DNA of 64,000 nt from Martinezella rhizogenes (GTDB taxonomy: Bacteria > Pseudomonadota > Alphaproteobacteria > Rhizobiales > Rhizobiaceae), in assembly GCF_007002745.1 (NCBI RefSeq), contig NZ_SGNY01000004.1:372001-436000 (forward strand), given 5' to 3'. The notes beneath the pieces are model-generated. The model searched no databases. It saw nothing but the letters and a program-made list of their open reading frames with translations, and was not told the origin of the DNA. This document shows, in pieces, positions 16,085 to 24,191 of this stretch (the stretch's first letter is position 1; each line of letters opens with the position of its first letter). The translations under genes and the position numbers were made by a program.

Positions 16085-16999
16085 TCAGTGCCGGATACGC
16101 GGATCGAGCAGCGCATAGGCGATATCGATCAGGAGGTTCATCAGGAAGATCGCCAGCGCGGTGACGAGAATGGCGGCCAGAACGACATTAAAATCCCGCT
16201 GCAGAATGGAATCGATCATCAGCTTGCCGACGCCCGGAAACCCGAAGATGGTTTCAACGATGACGGCGCCGTTAAGAAGGCTTGCGGCCTGATCACCGAT
16301 GACGGTGATGACCGGCAGCATGGCGTTGCGCAGGGCATGGATGAAGATGATCGGCCCGGATTTCACGCCCTTGGCGCGTGCCGTTTTGACGTAAGCGGAA
16401 GACAAAGCACCGATCATCGAGCCGCGCACTACCTGCACGATGATGCCGAAGGGGCGCACGAACAGCACCGAGATCGGCAAGATCCAGTGCAGCACGGAGC
16501 CCGTGCCTGATGTGGGCAGCCAGGCGAGATTGACGGAAAAGACGACGATCGCGACGATGGCCAGCCAGAAATCCGGAACCGAAGCGCCGATCAACGAAAT
16601 GGTCGAGGCCATGCGGTCGAAAAAACCGCCGGAGCGGAAAGCCGCAAGCGAGCCGACGACGATGGCCGCGGTGGTGACCAGCGACATGGTGATGACCGCA
16701 AGCCAGAGCGTCCAGACAAAGGCCTCCAGCACCACATCCAGCGCCGGACGGGCTTTTCTGAGCGATTCACCCAGATCTCCCGTCATCACATCGCCCGCAT
16801 AACGCAGGAACTGAACCATCAGCGGATCATTCAGCCCGTGCAGCGCACGAAACTGCTGCTTCAATTCCTCCGAAGCCTCCACCGGCAGAAACAGCGCGGC
16901 CGGGTCTCCTGTCAGGCGGGAGAGGAAGAAAACCATTACGATGAGGCCGACCAGGGAGATCAGGCTCGCAATGGATCGTTTTCGGATGAAGCTCAGCAT
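16085..16999 (-). CDS. ABC transporter permease, DppB type
   Basis: Inner-membrane permease of 304 residues. First helix SIASLISLVGLIVMVFFLSR followed by the typical LTGDPAALF; coupling motif YVKTARAKGVKSGPIIFIHA; ending FPGVGKLMIDSILQRDFNVV, as in DppB/GsiC proteins. It is 85 bases inside the operon from the binding-protein stop and 15 bases before the DppC-type gene. Confidence 0.93.
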   Translation of the reverse strand: MLSFIRKRSIASLISLVGLIVMVFFLSRLTGDPAALFLPVEASEELKQQFRALHGLNDPLMVQFLRYAGDVMTGDLGESLRKARPALDVVLEAFVWTLWLAVITMSLVTTAAIVVGSLAAFRSGGFFDRMASTISLIGASVPDFWLAIVAIVVFSVNLAWLPTSGTGSVLHWILPISVLFVRPFGIIVQVVRGSMIGALSSAYVKTARAKGVKSGPIIFIHALRNAMLPVITVIGDQAASLLNGAVIVETIFGFPGVGKLMIDSILQRDFNVVLAAILVTALAIFLMNLLIDIAYALLDPRIRH

Positions 17000-17073
17000 G
17001 GTTGCCTCCGGGTTTCAACGCGGCGGCAAGGCTTTCGCCCTGCCGCCGCTCATTGGCTTATAAGATGCAGGCT

Positions 17074-18582
17074 TTACTTGATGCCGATTTCCGAAAGCTG
17101 CAGCATCGAGTTGGTGGCGATGGTGGGCTTGAAGTCCAGACGTTCGGAAACGCGGGAGAAACCGACCATGTGGAACAGCAGCACATCCGCCACGACATCA
17201 TCATGCAGGTAGGCGATGAGTTCTGACCAGAGCTTGGCGCGCTCGTCACCGACGGCTGCGGAAGCGCGCTCGATCAGGTCATCCACCTTGGGGTCCGAGA
17301 AGCCGGACTGCGTGCCCTTGGTGGCATATTTGAAGAACATGGTGAAGGACGGATCGCCCTTGGAGTTGTCGTGCATGGCAGCGACGATCTGCGGTCCGCG
17401 ACCTTCCTTGAAGGGCTTGGAATAATAGCTCTCGTGTTCGGCCACTTCCACGAATTTCAGGTCGATCTTGAAGCCGACGTCCTGCAATTGCTGCTGGATC
17501 GCCTCCATGATTTCGGTGACATTCGGAAAATTCGCGGTGCGCGCGATGATGGTGATCGGCGTATCCACCTTCACGCCGGCAGCCTTGGCTTCTTCGAGCA
17601 GCTTCTTTGCGCCATCAGGATCGTAAGGGAAGACCTTGACGTCGGGGTTCCAGCCAAGCGTGGTCGGCGGAACGAGCGCGGTCGCCAGCACCGCACCTTC
17701 GGGAACCAGCGTGCCGAGGAAGGCCTGCCGGTCGATGGCGAGGTTGAGCGCGCGGCGCACCCGCACATCGTTCAGCGGCGCGATGTTGTGGTCGAGGCGC
17801 ATATAGACCGTCTCGCTATCGAGATAGGAAAAATCGGTCTTCGGATTGGTCGCGTCGAGCTGGGAAATGGAGGGCGAAAGATCAGCCTCTCCGGTCTGCA
17901 CCATGGCGGCGCGAACCGAGGGATCGGCACGGAAAAGATAGGTCGCTTCCGTCACCTGCGGCTTCTTGCCCCAATAATCGTCACGTGCAGTCAGAACGAT
18001 CTGCTGGCCCGGCGTCCAGTTGGTCAGCTTGTAAGGTCCGGTGCCAACAGGCTCGCGGATGAATTCCATCTTGGTTTCTTCGGGAACGATGGTAACCAGC
18101 GACATCAGCAACGGCAGAATTGGCTGGGCCGGGTCGGTCTTGAAGTCGATCGTGTGGTCGTCAACGACCGAAGGCGTCACAGTCATCCCACCAAAATAAC
18201 GGCGGGATTCACAGGCGTTCTTGTCGCTCATGATGCGTTCGAAGCTGTGCTTCACGTCCTTGGCGTCGAAAGTGGTGCCATCGGAAAACTTCACACCTTC
18301 ACGCAGATGGAAGCGCCAGCTGCCATCGGCATTCTGCTCCCATTTCTCGGCAAGCCGTGGCTGAACGCCGTTCTTGCCGCGCACATCAAGCTCGGTCAGC
18401 GTTTCGCTGACATTTTCCATGATAATGCGGCCAATATTGGAGCGGGTCGCCATGCAGGGCTCCAGCAGATCAGCCTCTTCCGCCAGCACGATCTTGATCG
18501 GCCCCGAGGCCGCAAGCGCCGGCGAAACCGCGGCGCTGAGGGAACCCAAGACAAGGGCGCCCACAATCAATGACTTCTTCAT
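17074..18582 (-). CDS. ABC transporter substrate-binding protein, family 5
   Basis: Periplasmic binding protein of 502 residues (SBP_bac_5, PF00496). Signal peptide MKKSLIVGALVLGSLSAAVS cleaved after ALA. Core motifs: MENVSETLTELD, LREGVKFSDGTTFDAKDVKH, VGTGPYKLTNWTPGQQIVLT and ALNLAIDRQAFL. The ATG at 18582 follows GGGAGGAGAA and begins the signal peptide; the open frame upstream to 18756 is not needed. Family 5 members bind peptides, nickel, glutathione, opines or oligosaccharides, so the ligand must be judged from the operon, whose last gene is an aldolase. Confidence 0.93.
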   Translation of the reverse strand: MKKSLIVGALVLGSLSAAVSPALAASGPIKIVLAEEADLLEPCMATRSNIGRIIMENVSETLTELDVRGKNGVQPRLAEKWEQNADGSWRFHLREGVKFSDGTTFDAKDVKHSFERIMSDKNACESRRYFGGMTVTPSVVDDHTIDFKTDPAQPILPLLMSLVTIVPEETKMEFIREPVGTGPYKLTNWTPGQQIVLTARDDYWGKKPQVTEATYLFRADPSVRAAMVQTGEADLSPSISQLDATNPKTDFSYLDSETVYMRLDHNIAPLNDVRVRRALNLAIDRQAFLGTLVPEGAVLATALVPPTTLGWNPDVKVFPYDPDGAKKLLEEAKAAGVKVDTPITIIARTANFPNVTEIMEAIQQQLQDVGFKIDLKFVEVAEHESYYSKPFKEGRGPQIVAAMHDNSKGDPSFTMFFKYATKGTQSGFSDPKVDDLIERASAAVGDERAKLWSELIAYLHDDVVADVLLFHMVGFSRVSERLDFKPTIATNSMLQLSEIGIK

Positions 18583-18904
18583 TCCGTTCTCCTCCCAGAT
18601 CAGAAATTCAGCAACATGGCGGCGTGCCGCAAGGGGTTCTAAAGAAAGCCCCGCCTCCTGCATCGAGGAGCATGGCGTGCGGATGATTGTCTCCTCCACC
18701 CGTAAACAGAGCATCGGCGCTATCACCTTTTTTGTCAATTTATTTTTCTTAAGCATTTTTTACCAGCGCCAAAATAGCAATTTTTATTGTTTTAAAACAG
18801 ATAATTAAATCGAAAAATCGAAAAATCAAATGTTCGATTTGCATCGAAATAAACTTGACAACTTTTCGAATATGTCATTTTCATCAGGCCAAGAGGAGAC
18901 CACG
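18583..18904. promoter_or_regulatory. Divergent regulatory region of the transport and dehydrogenase operons
   Basis: About 320 bases between the starts of the binding protein and the sialidase-like gene, very A/T-rich at 18720-18870 unlike its surroundings. It contains a tandem ATCGAAAA repeat at 18809-18824, an inverted repeat at 18816-18839 and a -35-like TTGACA at 18855-18860 on the plus strand. No clear -10 is seen at standard spacing. No gene is seen. Confidence 0.5.
18816..18839. promoter_or_regulatory. Inverted repeat, candidate operator
   Basis: AATCGAA (18816-18822) and TTCGATT (18833-18839) form a perfect 7-base inverted repeat with a 10-base spacer, just upstream of the TTGACA element. 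The FCD/GntR protein encoded at 22213-22920 is the only local regulator and the likely binder, though FadR-type operators usually have a shorter spacer. Confidence 0.35.
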
Positions 18905-20101
18905 ATGACCCCTGATGACATCGCTCACGCCATGACCGGAGCCATCCGCACCACGTCAGAAAATCGGCAGGAAGCGCTGCTGCCGTCGCCGATGATCCAG
19001 AACCATGCAAGCTTTCTGCACCTGGCTGATGACGGCGCCTTGCTGTGCGCATGGTTCGGCGGCACGCTGGAAGGAAAATCGGACATTTCGATCTTCGCTT
19101 CCGTGTTGATGCCCGGCGCGACAAGCTGGGGCGCACCACAGCGCCTGAGCTACGACCCTGCCCATTCCGAACAGAACCCGGTTCTTTTCACCGCGCCGGA
19201 TGGTGCCCTGTGGCTGTTTCACACCGCCCAGCCTTCCGGCAACCAGGACGAATGCCGCATTCGCATGGCGCGAGTTACCCGTGATATGACGGCACCGGAA
19301 AAGCTCATCTCCGAAGAGGGTCGTTTTCTCGATCTTCCGAAGGGCTGCTTCATCCGCGCGCCGCTGCGCATTCGTGATGACGGCGCATGGCTGCTACCAA
19401 TCTTCCGCTGCATCCAGCGCCCCGGCCAGAAATGGAACGGCAGCCACGACACCGCAGCACTTGGCATCTCCAAGGACAATGGCCTGACATGGCAATTGCA
19501 GGAGCTCGAAAATTCGACCGGCTGCGTGCATATGAGTCCGGTTTCCGGCGGTGATGCACGCTACTCCGCCTTCTTCCGCCGTCGTCAGGCCGATTTCGTT
19601 TATCGCACGGAAAGCGCTGATGGCGGCCGCTCATGGTCAAAGCCGCAGCCGACCGACGTGCCGAACAACAATTCCTCCATTGCCGCAATCAGGCTCGGCG
19701 ACGGCCGGCTGGCGATGATCTGCAACCCCGTCAGCGCCGCGCAATCGAGCGACCGGCGCGCCTCGCTTTATGACGAGCTCGGAGAGGATGACAGCAGGCC
19801 GGATGCCGATCCGACAGGCGGATGTGTGCCGGTCTGGGGCGTGCCGCGCGCGCCGGTTTCCATCTGCATCTCCGGTGACGACGGGCTCAGCTTCCCCACC
19901 CGTATTCTGATCGAGGACGGTCCCGGCACCTGCCTGTCGAACGATTCGACTGATGGTCGCAATCTGGAGATGTCCTATCCATGGCTTCTGGAAGCACCGG
20001 ACGGTACGCTGCACGCCAGCTACACCTATCATCGCCGCGCAATCAAATATGTCCGGCTGGCGCCCGGCTGGGCAGACCCCAAGGACGGGAGAAAAAGATG
20101 A
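18905..20101 (+). CDS. Sialidase-like BNR-repeat protein, cytoplasmic
   Basis: Protein of 398 residues of the sialidase-like BNR_2 family (COG4692). Asp-box motifs occur three times ([24 protein letters not shown]), and the N-terminal family motif [16 protein letters not shown] is present. The ATG at 18905 follows AGGAG; no signal peptide is visible, so it should act on an imported compound in the cytoplasm. Its stop overlaps the pdxA2 start as ATGA. Substrate not known; the name sialidase comes from the fold, not from a proven reaction. Confidence 0.82.
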   Translation: MTPDDIAHAMTGAIRTTSENRQEALLPSPMIQNHASFLHLADDGALLCAWFGGTLEGKSDISIFASVLMPGATSWGAPQRLSYDPAHSEQNPVLFTAPDGALWLFHTAQPSGNQDECRIRMARVTRDMTAPEKLISEEGRFLDLPKGCFIRAPLRIRDDGAWLLPIFRCIQRPGQKWNGSHDTAALGISKDNGLTWQLQELENSTGCVHMSPVSGGDARYSAFFRRRQADFVYRTESADGGRSWSKPQPTDVPNNNSSIAAIRLGDGRLAMICNPVSAAQSSDRRASLYDELGEDDSRPDADPTGGCVPVWGVPRAPVSICISGDDGLSFPTRILIEDGPGTCLSNDSTDGRNLEMSYPWLLEAPDGTLHASYTYHRRAIKYVRLAPGWADPKDGRKR

Positions 20102-21054
20102 GCAACATCATTGGCATCACCATGGGCGACCCCTGCGGCGTCGGCCCGGAAATCACCGTCAGGGCGCTTGCCGAAATGTCTGCCCCGGACCAAGCCGCTA
20201 CACGGATTTACGGCAATCTGGCCACGCTTCAGGCGGCACGGGATGCGCTTGGCGTCGATATCGATCTGACACGGCATGTGGTCGACCTGCCCATCGAGGG
20301 CGCGCCGCTGCCGTGGGGTACGCTGTCGCCGGTGGCTGGTGACGCCGCTTTTCGTTTCATCGAAAAGGCCGTGCGTGATGCCGAAGCGGGCGAAATCGGC
20401 TGTATCGTCACCGCACCGATCAACAAGGAGGCCCTGAACCTTGCCGGCCACCATTATGACGGCCACACCGGCATGTTACGCAGCCTCACCGGCTCTTCGG
20501 CCGCCTATATGCTGCTCGCCTCCGAGCGGTTGAAGGTCATTCACGTTTCGACCCATGTTTCCCTGCAGGACGCCATTGCCCGGGCGACGACGGAACGGGT
20601 GGTGGCGACCATCCGCGCCGGCAATGCACACCTGAAACGCATCGGTTACGAGCGGCCGCGCATCGCGGTCGCCGGCATCAATCCGCATTGCGGCGAAAAC
20701 GGCCTGTTCGGCACCGAAGATGACGATCAGATTGCGCCCGCAGTCGCCGCTGCCCGTGCCGAAGGCATCGAGGTGCATGGACCGATTTCCGCCGATACCG
20801 TTTTCCACCGGGCCTATTCCGGCGCTTTTGATCTCGTTGTCGCGCAATATCACGATCAGGGCCATATCCCGATCAAGCTGGTCGCCTTCGATACCGCCGT
20901 CAATGTTTCGGTCGATCTGCCGATAGACCGCACTTCCGTCGACCATGGAACGGCCTTCGACATTGCCGGCAAGGGCATCGCCAATCACGGCAACATGAAA
21001 GAGGCCATCGCCTATGCCCGCAAACTCGTGGCGGGCAAGAGCGCGAAAGGATAA
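20098..21054 (+). CDS. pdxA2: PdxA2-like 4-phosphate acid sugar dehydrogenase
   Basis: Protein of 318 residues, PdxA family. N-terminal [14 protein letters not shown], metal ligands in [11 protein letters not shown] (H123 region), H in [14 protein letters not shown] and [10 protein letters not shown] near residue 252. PdxA proper makes the pyridoxine precursor; PdxA2 proteins pair with DUF1537 kinases and oxidise 4-phospho-D-threonate or -erythronate to dihydroxyacetone phosphate with loss of CO2. The DUF1537 gene 2 kb away favours the PdxA2 role. Translationally coupled to the sialidase-like gene and 5 bases before the iron alcohol dehydrogenase gene. Confidence 0.85.
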   Translation: MSNIIGITMGDPCGVGPEITVRALAEMSAPDQAATRIYGNLATLQAARDALGVDIDLTRHVVDLPIEGAPLPWGTLSPVAGDAAFRFIEKAVRDAEAGEIGCIVTAPINKEALNLAGHHYDGHTGMLRSLTGSSAAYMLLASERLKVIHVSTHVSLQDAIARATTERVVATIRAGNAHLKRIGYERPRIAVAGINPHCGENGLFGTEDDDQIAPAVAAARAEGIEVHGPISADTVFHRAYSGAFDLVVAQYHDQGHIPIKLVAFDTAVNVSVDLPIDRTSVDHGTAFDIAGKGIANHGNMKEAIAYARKLVAGKSAKG

Positions 21055-21059
21055 GCACC

Positions 21060-22178
21060 ATGTCCATAGCTCCCATTCTCATCCATCAGCCGCGCAGGCT
21101 TGCCGTTGGCGCGGGCACCGTCGCGCAGGTTGGCGCCTTCGCCGGCAAAACCGCCTCGACCTTAGTGATCGCCACGCCGCTGACAGCGAAATTCGTCGAC
21201 CGTTTGCAATTGCAGGGTCCATTCACGGTGTTTGATGCCATTCCCGGCGAGCCGGACACGGCGACGCTCGATGCAGCACTCGACGCGGCACGCAATGCCA
21301 AACCCGATCTCGTCATCGGCCTCGGCGGCGGTTCGGTAATGGATGTGGCAAAGCTGGTTGCCGCATTGTGGAAATCAGACCAGACGCTTGAGGATGTGGC
21401 CGGATCGAACAGGGTCACCGGGCGCGACGCCAGGCTGGTGCAGATCGCCACGACCGCCGGCACCGGCTCGGAAGCCGGCATTCGCTCGCTGATCACCGAT
21501 CCCGTCAAGGGCAATAAGATCGCAGTCGAAAGCCCCCACCTCATCGCCGATTTCGCCGTGCTCGATCCGGAACTCACCTATTCCGTGCCGCCGGCCGTGA
21601 CGGCGGCAACGGGCGTGGATGCCATGGCCCATTGCGTCGAAGCCTTCACCAACCGCAAGGCTCACCCGATGATCGACGGTTTTGCCCGCATGGGTTTTGC
21701 GCTGGTCGGCAAATATCTGGCACGCGCCGTCCGCGATGGCACGGATACTGAAGCGCGGGAAGGCATGATGCTCGCCTCCTATTATGGCGGCATCTGCCTC
21801 GGCCCGGTGAATACGGCCGCCGGCCACGCCATCGCCTATCCGCTCGGCACGCTCCTCAACCTGCCGCACGGGCTGGCGAATGCCATTGTTTTTCCGCATG
21901 TCCTGGCCTTCAACCAGCCCTCTGTTTCGGCAAAAACGGCGGAAGTGGCTGGTGCGCTCGGCCTTTGCGAGCATCTTTCGCCGGATGACCTGCGCAAGGC
22001 GGCAACGGATTTCTGCGCCGGGCTCGGCATCGAAATGTCACTGGCAAGGCACGGGGCAACCGAGACCGATCTTCCCCGTTATGCCGAGGACGCACACGCC
22101 ATCCGCCGGCTGATGGACAATAATCCGGTCGATATGAGCCTTGAAGATGTGCTCGGCATTTACCGACGCGCCTTCTGA
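21060..22178 (+). CDS. Iron-containing alcohol dehydrogenase
   Basis: Group III alcohol dehydrogenase of 372 residues. The NAD-binding GLGGGSVMDVAKL is near residue 89; metal ligands are seen in TGVDAMAHCVEAF and NLPHGLANAIVFPH. Related enzymes reduce or oxidise short aldehydes, lactaldehyde, maleylacetate or hydroxy acids. Third gene of the plus-strand operon, so it probably supplies or removes the substrate of the PdxA2-like enzyme. Exact substrate unknown. Confidence 0.88.
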   Translation: MSIAPILIHQPRRLAVGAGTVAQVGAFAGKTASTLVIATPLTAKFVDRLQLQGPFTVFDAIPGEPDTATLDAALDAARNAKPDLVIGLGGGSVMDVAKLVAALWKSDQTLEDVAGSNRVTGRDARLVQIATTAGTGSEAGIRSLITDPVKGNKIAVESPHLIADFAVLDPELTYSVPPAVTAATGVDAMAHCVEAFTNRKAHPMIDGFARMGFALVGKYLARAVRDGTDTEAREGMMLASYYGGICLGPVNTAAGHAIAYPLGTLLNLPHGLANAIVFPHVLAFNQPSVSAKTAEVAGALGLCEHLSPDDLRKAATDFCAGLGIEMSLARHGATETDLPRYAEDAHAIRRLMDNNPVDMSLEDVLGIYRRAF

Positions 22179-22191
22179 AAGAAGGGTCAGC

Positions 22192-22205
22192 ACGCCTTCG
22201 GGCGT
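22192..22205. terminator. Short UUCG hairpin between convergent genes
   Basis: ACGCC-TTCG-GGCGT, a 5-base-pair stem with a stable UUCG tetraloop, lies between the convergent alcohol dehydrogenase and GntR stops. No clear T-run follows, so terminator activity is uncertain. Confidence 0.3.
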
Positions 22206-22212
22206 ACCGGCC

Positions 22213-22920
22213 TCAATCCGAATGCGAAGATTCGAACAGACGGTCGCGGGATCCCGTTAGATGCTGGAGCATCAACTGACGCGCCGCCTCGGCATCCCCA
22301 TCGGCGATCGCCTTCGCAATGGACTCATGTTCGGCAAAAACACGCGTCAGGCCGGAGGCCTCGCGCTTCACCGACATGCCGTGGAACTTCATGCCCATCG
22401 CGATATGATCTTTCAGAGCCTCCATCGCGGTGGAGAAATAACTGTTCCTTGCCGCCCGCGCGATGGCGAGGTGAAACTGATAATCGGCGTCCTCACGGTG
22501 GGACTGGCGATTGGTGGCGTCCCGCATCAATTCGAGCGCCTTCCTGATCGCCGCAAGCCTCTCGCCATCATGCCGTAATGCCGCCGCAGCGGCCGCGGCC
22601 GGCTCCAGCGTCAGCCGGAATTCGTAACAATTCAGAAGGTCGGCGACATTTTCCAGCTGCCCGAAGCCGAGCGGCTCGCGCAGGCCAAAAGCCCGCACAT
22701 AGCTGCCGGAACCTCTTCGGGAATAGATGAAGCCCTGCTCGCGTAGCCGCCGCAAAGCCTCGCGCACCACCGGTCTCGAGACCTCGAATTCCATCGCGAG
22801 TTCATGTTCGGTCGGCAGCCGTTCGTCCGGCTTGTAGGCACCGGATTTGATCGCCCGGTGCATTCTCTCGAAAATAATGTCCGGAAGTGCCTTACGCGCC
22901 GTTTCTTTCATCAGCCCCAT
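22213..22920 (-). CDS. GntR-family regulator, FadR/FCD subfamily
   Basis: Regulator of 235 residues. A winged helix (LPTEHELAMEFEVSRPVVRE, GFIYSRRGSGSYV) is followed by an FCD effector domain (FRLTLEPAAAAAAA, DADYQFHLAIARAARNSYF, FAEHESIAKAIADGD). FCD proteins sense sugar acids or carboxylates with a metal site. It starts 4 bases after the DUF1537 stop, so the two are one transcript. It likely controls the whole 12.6-24 kb locus. Confidence 0.9.
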   Translation of the reverse strand: MGLMKETARKALPDIIFERMHRAIKSGAYKPDERLPTEHELAMEFEVSRPVVREALRRLREQGFIYSRRGSGSYVRAFGLREPLGFGQLENVADLLNCYEFRLTLEPAAAAAAALRHDGERLAAIRKALELMRDATNRQSHREDADYQFHLAIARAARNSYFSTAMEALKDHIAMGMKFHGMSVKREASGLTRVFAEHESIAKAIADGDAEAARQLMLQHLTGSRDRLFESSHSD

Positions 22921-22924
22921 CTGG

Positions 22925-23980
22925 TCAGCTTTCTCCGGTGTCGTTTACGCCAAGCATCATTTTCGCAATGTGTTTCAACGTGTCAGCTTGCCCAAAACCG
23001 CCGGACTTCGCAATGATGCATTGGTCGCCCACCCAGCCGACGCCCAGACCCGGCAGGCATTCGCCAGCAAGACGCAGACGAGAAATGCCCATGGCGCACA
23101 ACACGGCTTCGGCCGTCGCCCCGCCAGACAGAAGCAACCCGCCGGCACCTGCCGTGAAGCGCGGCACGACGCCTTCCGCCAGCCGATCGGAAACGATAAG
23201 CGGCGAAAGATCTTCTGCCCCTTGCGTTGCGCGAACAAGTGTCAGGCCGGAACCTTCATGTATACGAGAAGGCACGACACCGTTGGGCGCATCGATAACC
23301 GACACAAGTCCGGCCCGCTCAAGCGCTTGCATTTGCTCTACCGTAATCGGGTCACGCGAACCGACGACGAAAAGTCCCTTGCCGGCCGGAATAATCACCG
23401 TCTCGGCAACAGTCCGCCCGGTCATCGCCTCGGCAAGAGCCTCGGCAAGCCCACGTGCGCCGACCAGAAGATCGACGCCTTTAGCCTGTGCGGCGGCGAG
23501 AGCTTCGCGGATGTCACCCTGCGATCGCGTGTCGGGTATCGTGCAGCGACCAGCGTGTCCGCCGAGCTTCTCATGAACTGGAATGGCGACGTCAACGCCA
23601 AAGCCGGATACGGCCGCGTCCATAACGATACGTCCGAAATCGGGGATGGCGGGCGCAACAAGTGCGTGCCGATAGGACATCGCATCCATTTCAGCCGCAA
23701 TGTGCCCCTTCAGCCGGGAGTCGACCTTCTTGAACAGGATCGTATCCGCTGGAACCAGCGCCAATAGTGACCGCGTGCGTTGACTGGCTTCTTCCGCATC
23801 ACCGTCTCGACAACCCAGGTTAACGCTGAGGACGGCAGGCGCATCCGCGAGGGCTGCGGGCACACCGTCAAGCCCGATCGCAACCTCGGTCGCCAGCCCG
23901 CGCCCGGCAAAGGGTGCGGCGGCGTCGAGCGCGCCTGTCAGATCATCGGCGAAAATCAGCAGCACGGGCGAAGCCTTCAA
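22925..23980 (-). CDS. DUF1537 four-carbon acid sugar kinase
   Basis: Protein of 351 residues with the N-terminal family motif LIFADDLTGALDAAAPFA, the second motif FKKVDSRLKGHIAAEMDA and the C-terminal GGLLLSGGATAEAVL plus GVGWVGDQCIIAKSGGFG. Known members (DtnK, DenK, OtnK, LtnK) phosphorylate C4 of threonate, erythronate or their keto acids. The family is usually 410-430 residues, so this copy is short. The start appears to be TTG, since no ATG or GTG gives the conserved N-terminus. Together with the PdxA2-like enzyme it would give DHAP. Followed by the GntR gene. Confidence 0.87.
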   Translation of the reverse strand: MKASPVLLIFADDLTGALDAAAPFAGRGLATEVAIGLDGVPAALADAPAVLSVNLGCRDGDAEEASQRTRSLLALVPADTILFKKVDSRLKGHIAAEMDAMSYRHALVAPAIPDFGRIVMDAAVSGFGVDVAIPVHEKLGGHAGRCTIPDTRSQGDIREALAAAQAKGVDLLVGARGLAEALAEAMTGRTVAETVIIPAGKGLFVVGSRDPITVEQMQALERAGLVSVIDAPNGVVPSRIHEGSGLTLVRATQGAEDLSPLIVSDRLAEGVVPRFTAGAGGLLLSGGATAEAVLCAMGISRLRLAGECLPGLGVGWVGDQCIIAKSGGFGQADTLKHIAKMMLGVNDTGES

Positions 23981-24191
23981 AAAAAGTTGTAATGTTTTAC
24001 CTCAATAAATTTATTTATAATCAATAGATAAACAGATGTGAATAACAAAAATTATTATGAAGGCTTTCGAATTGGCCGGCTGGCGATGAAGCGAACCGCT
24101 AGGCCATCGCTAGATTCAGAAAAGGATAAACGCGGCCAACCCGCATGCGGCTCCGCAGGCAAGGCGAAAGACGGCAAACAGGATATCGCCG

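Noticed and set aside
17371-18573. Long plus-strand frame of 400 codons opposite the family 5 binding-protein gene
   Set aside because: It is the complement of a well-supported gene with signal peptide and family motifs. The antisense product has His/Arg/Gly-rich low-complexity stretches, as expected from G/C-rich third positions.
22192-22205. Calling the UUCG hairpin a strong bidirectional terminator
   Set aside because: The stem has only 5 base pairs and no T-run follows on either strand, so it is listed with low confidence only.
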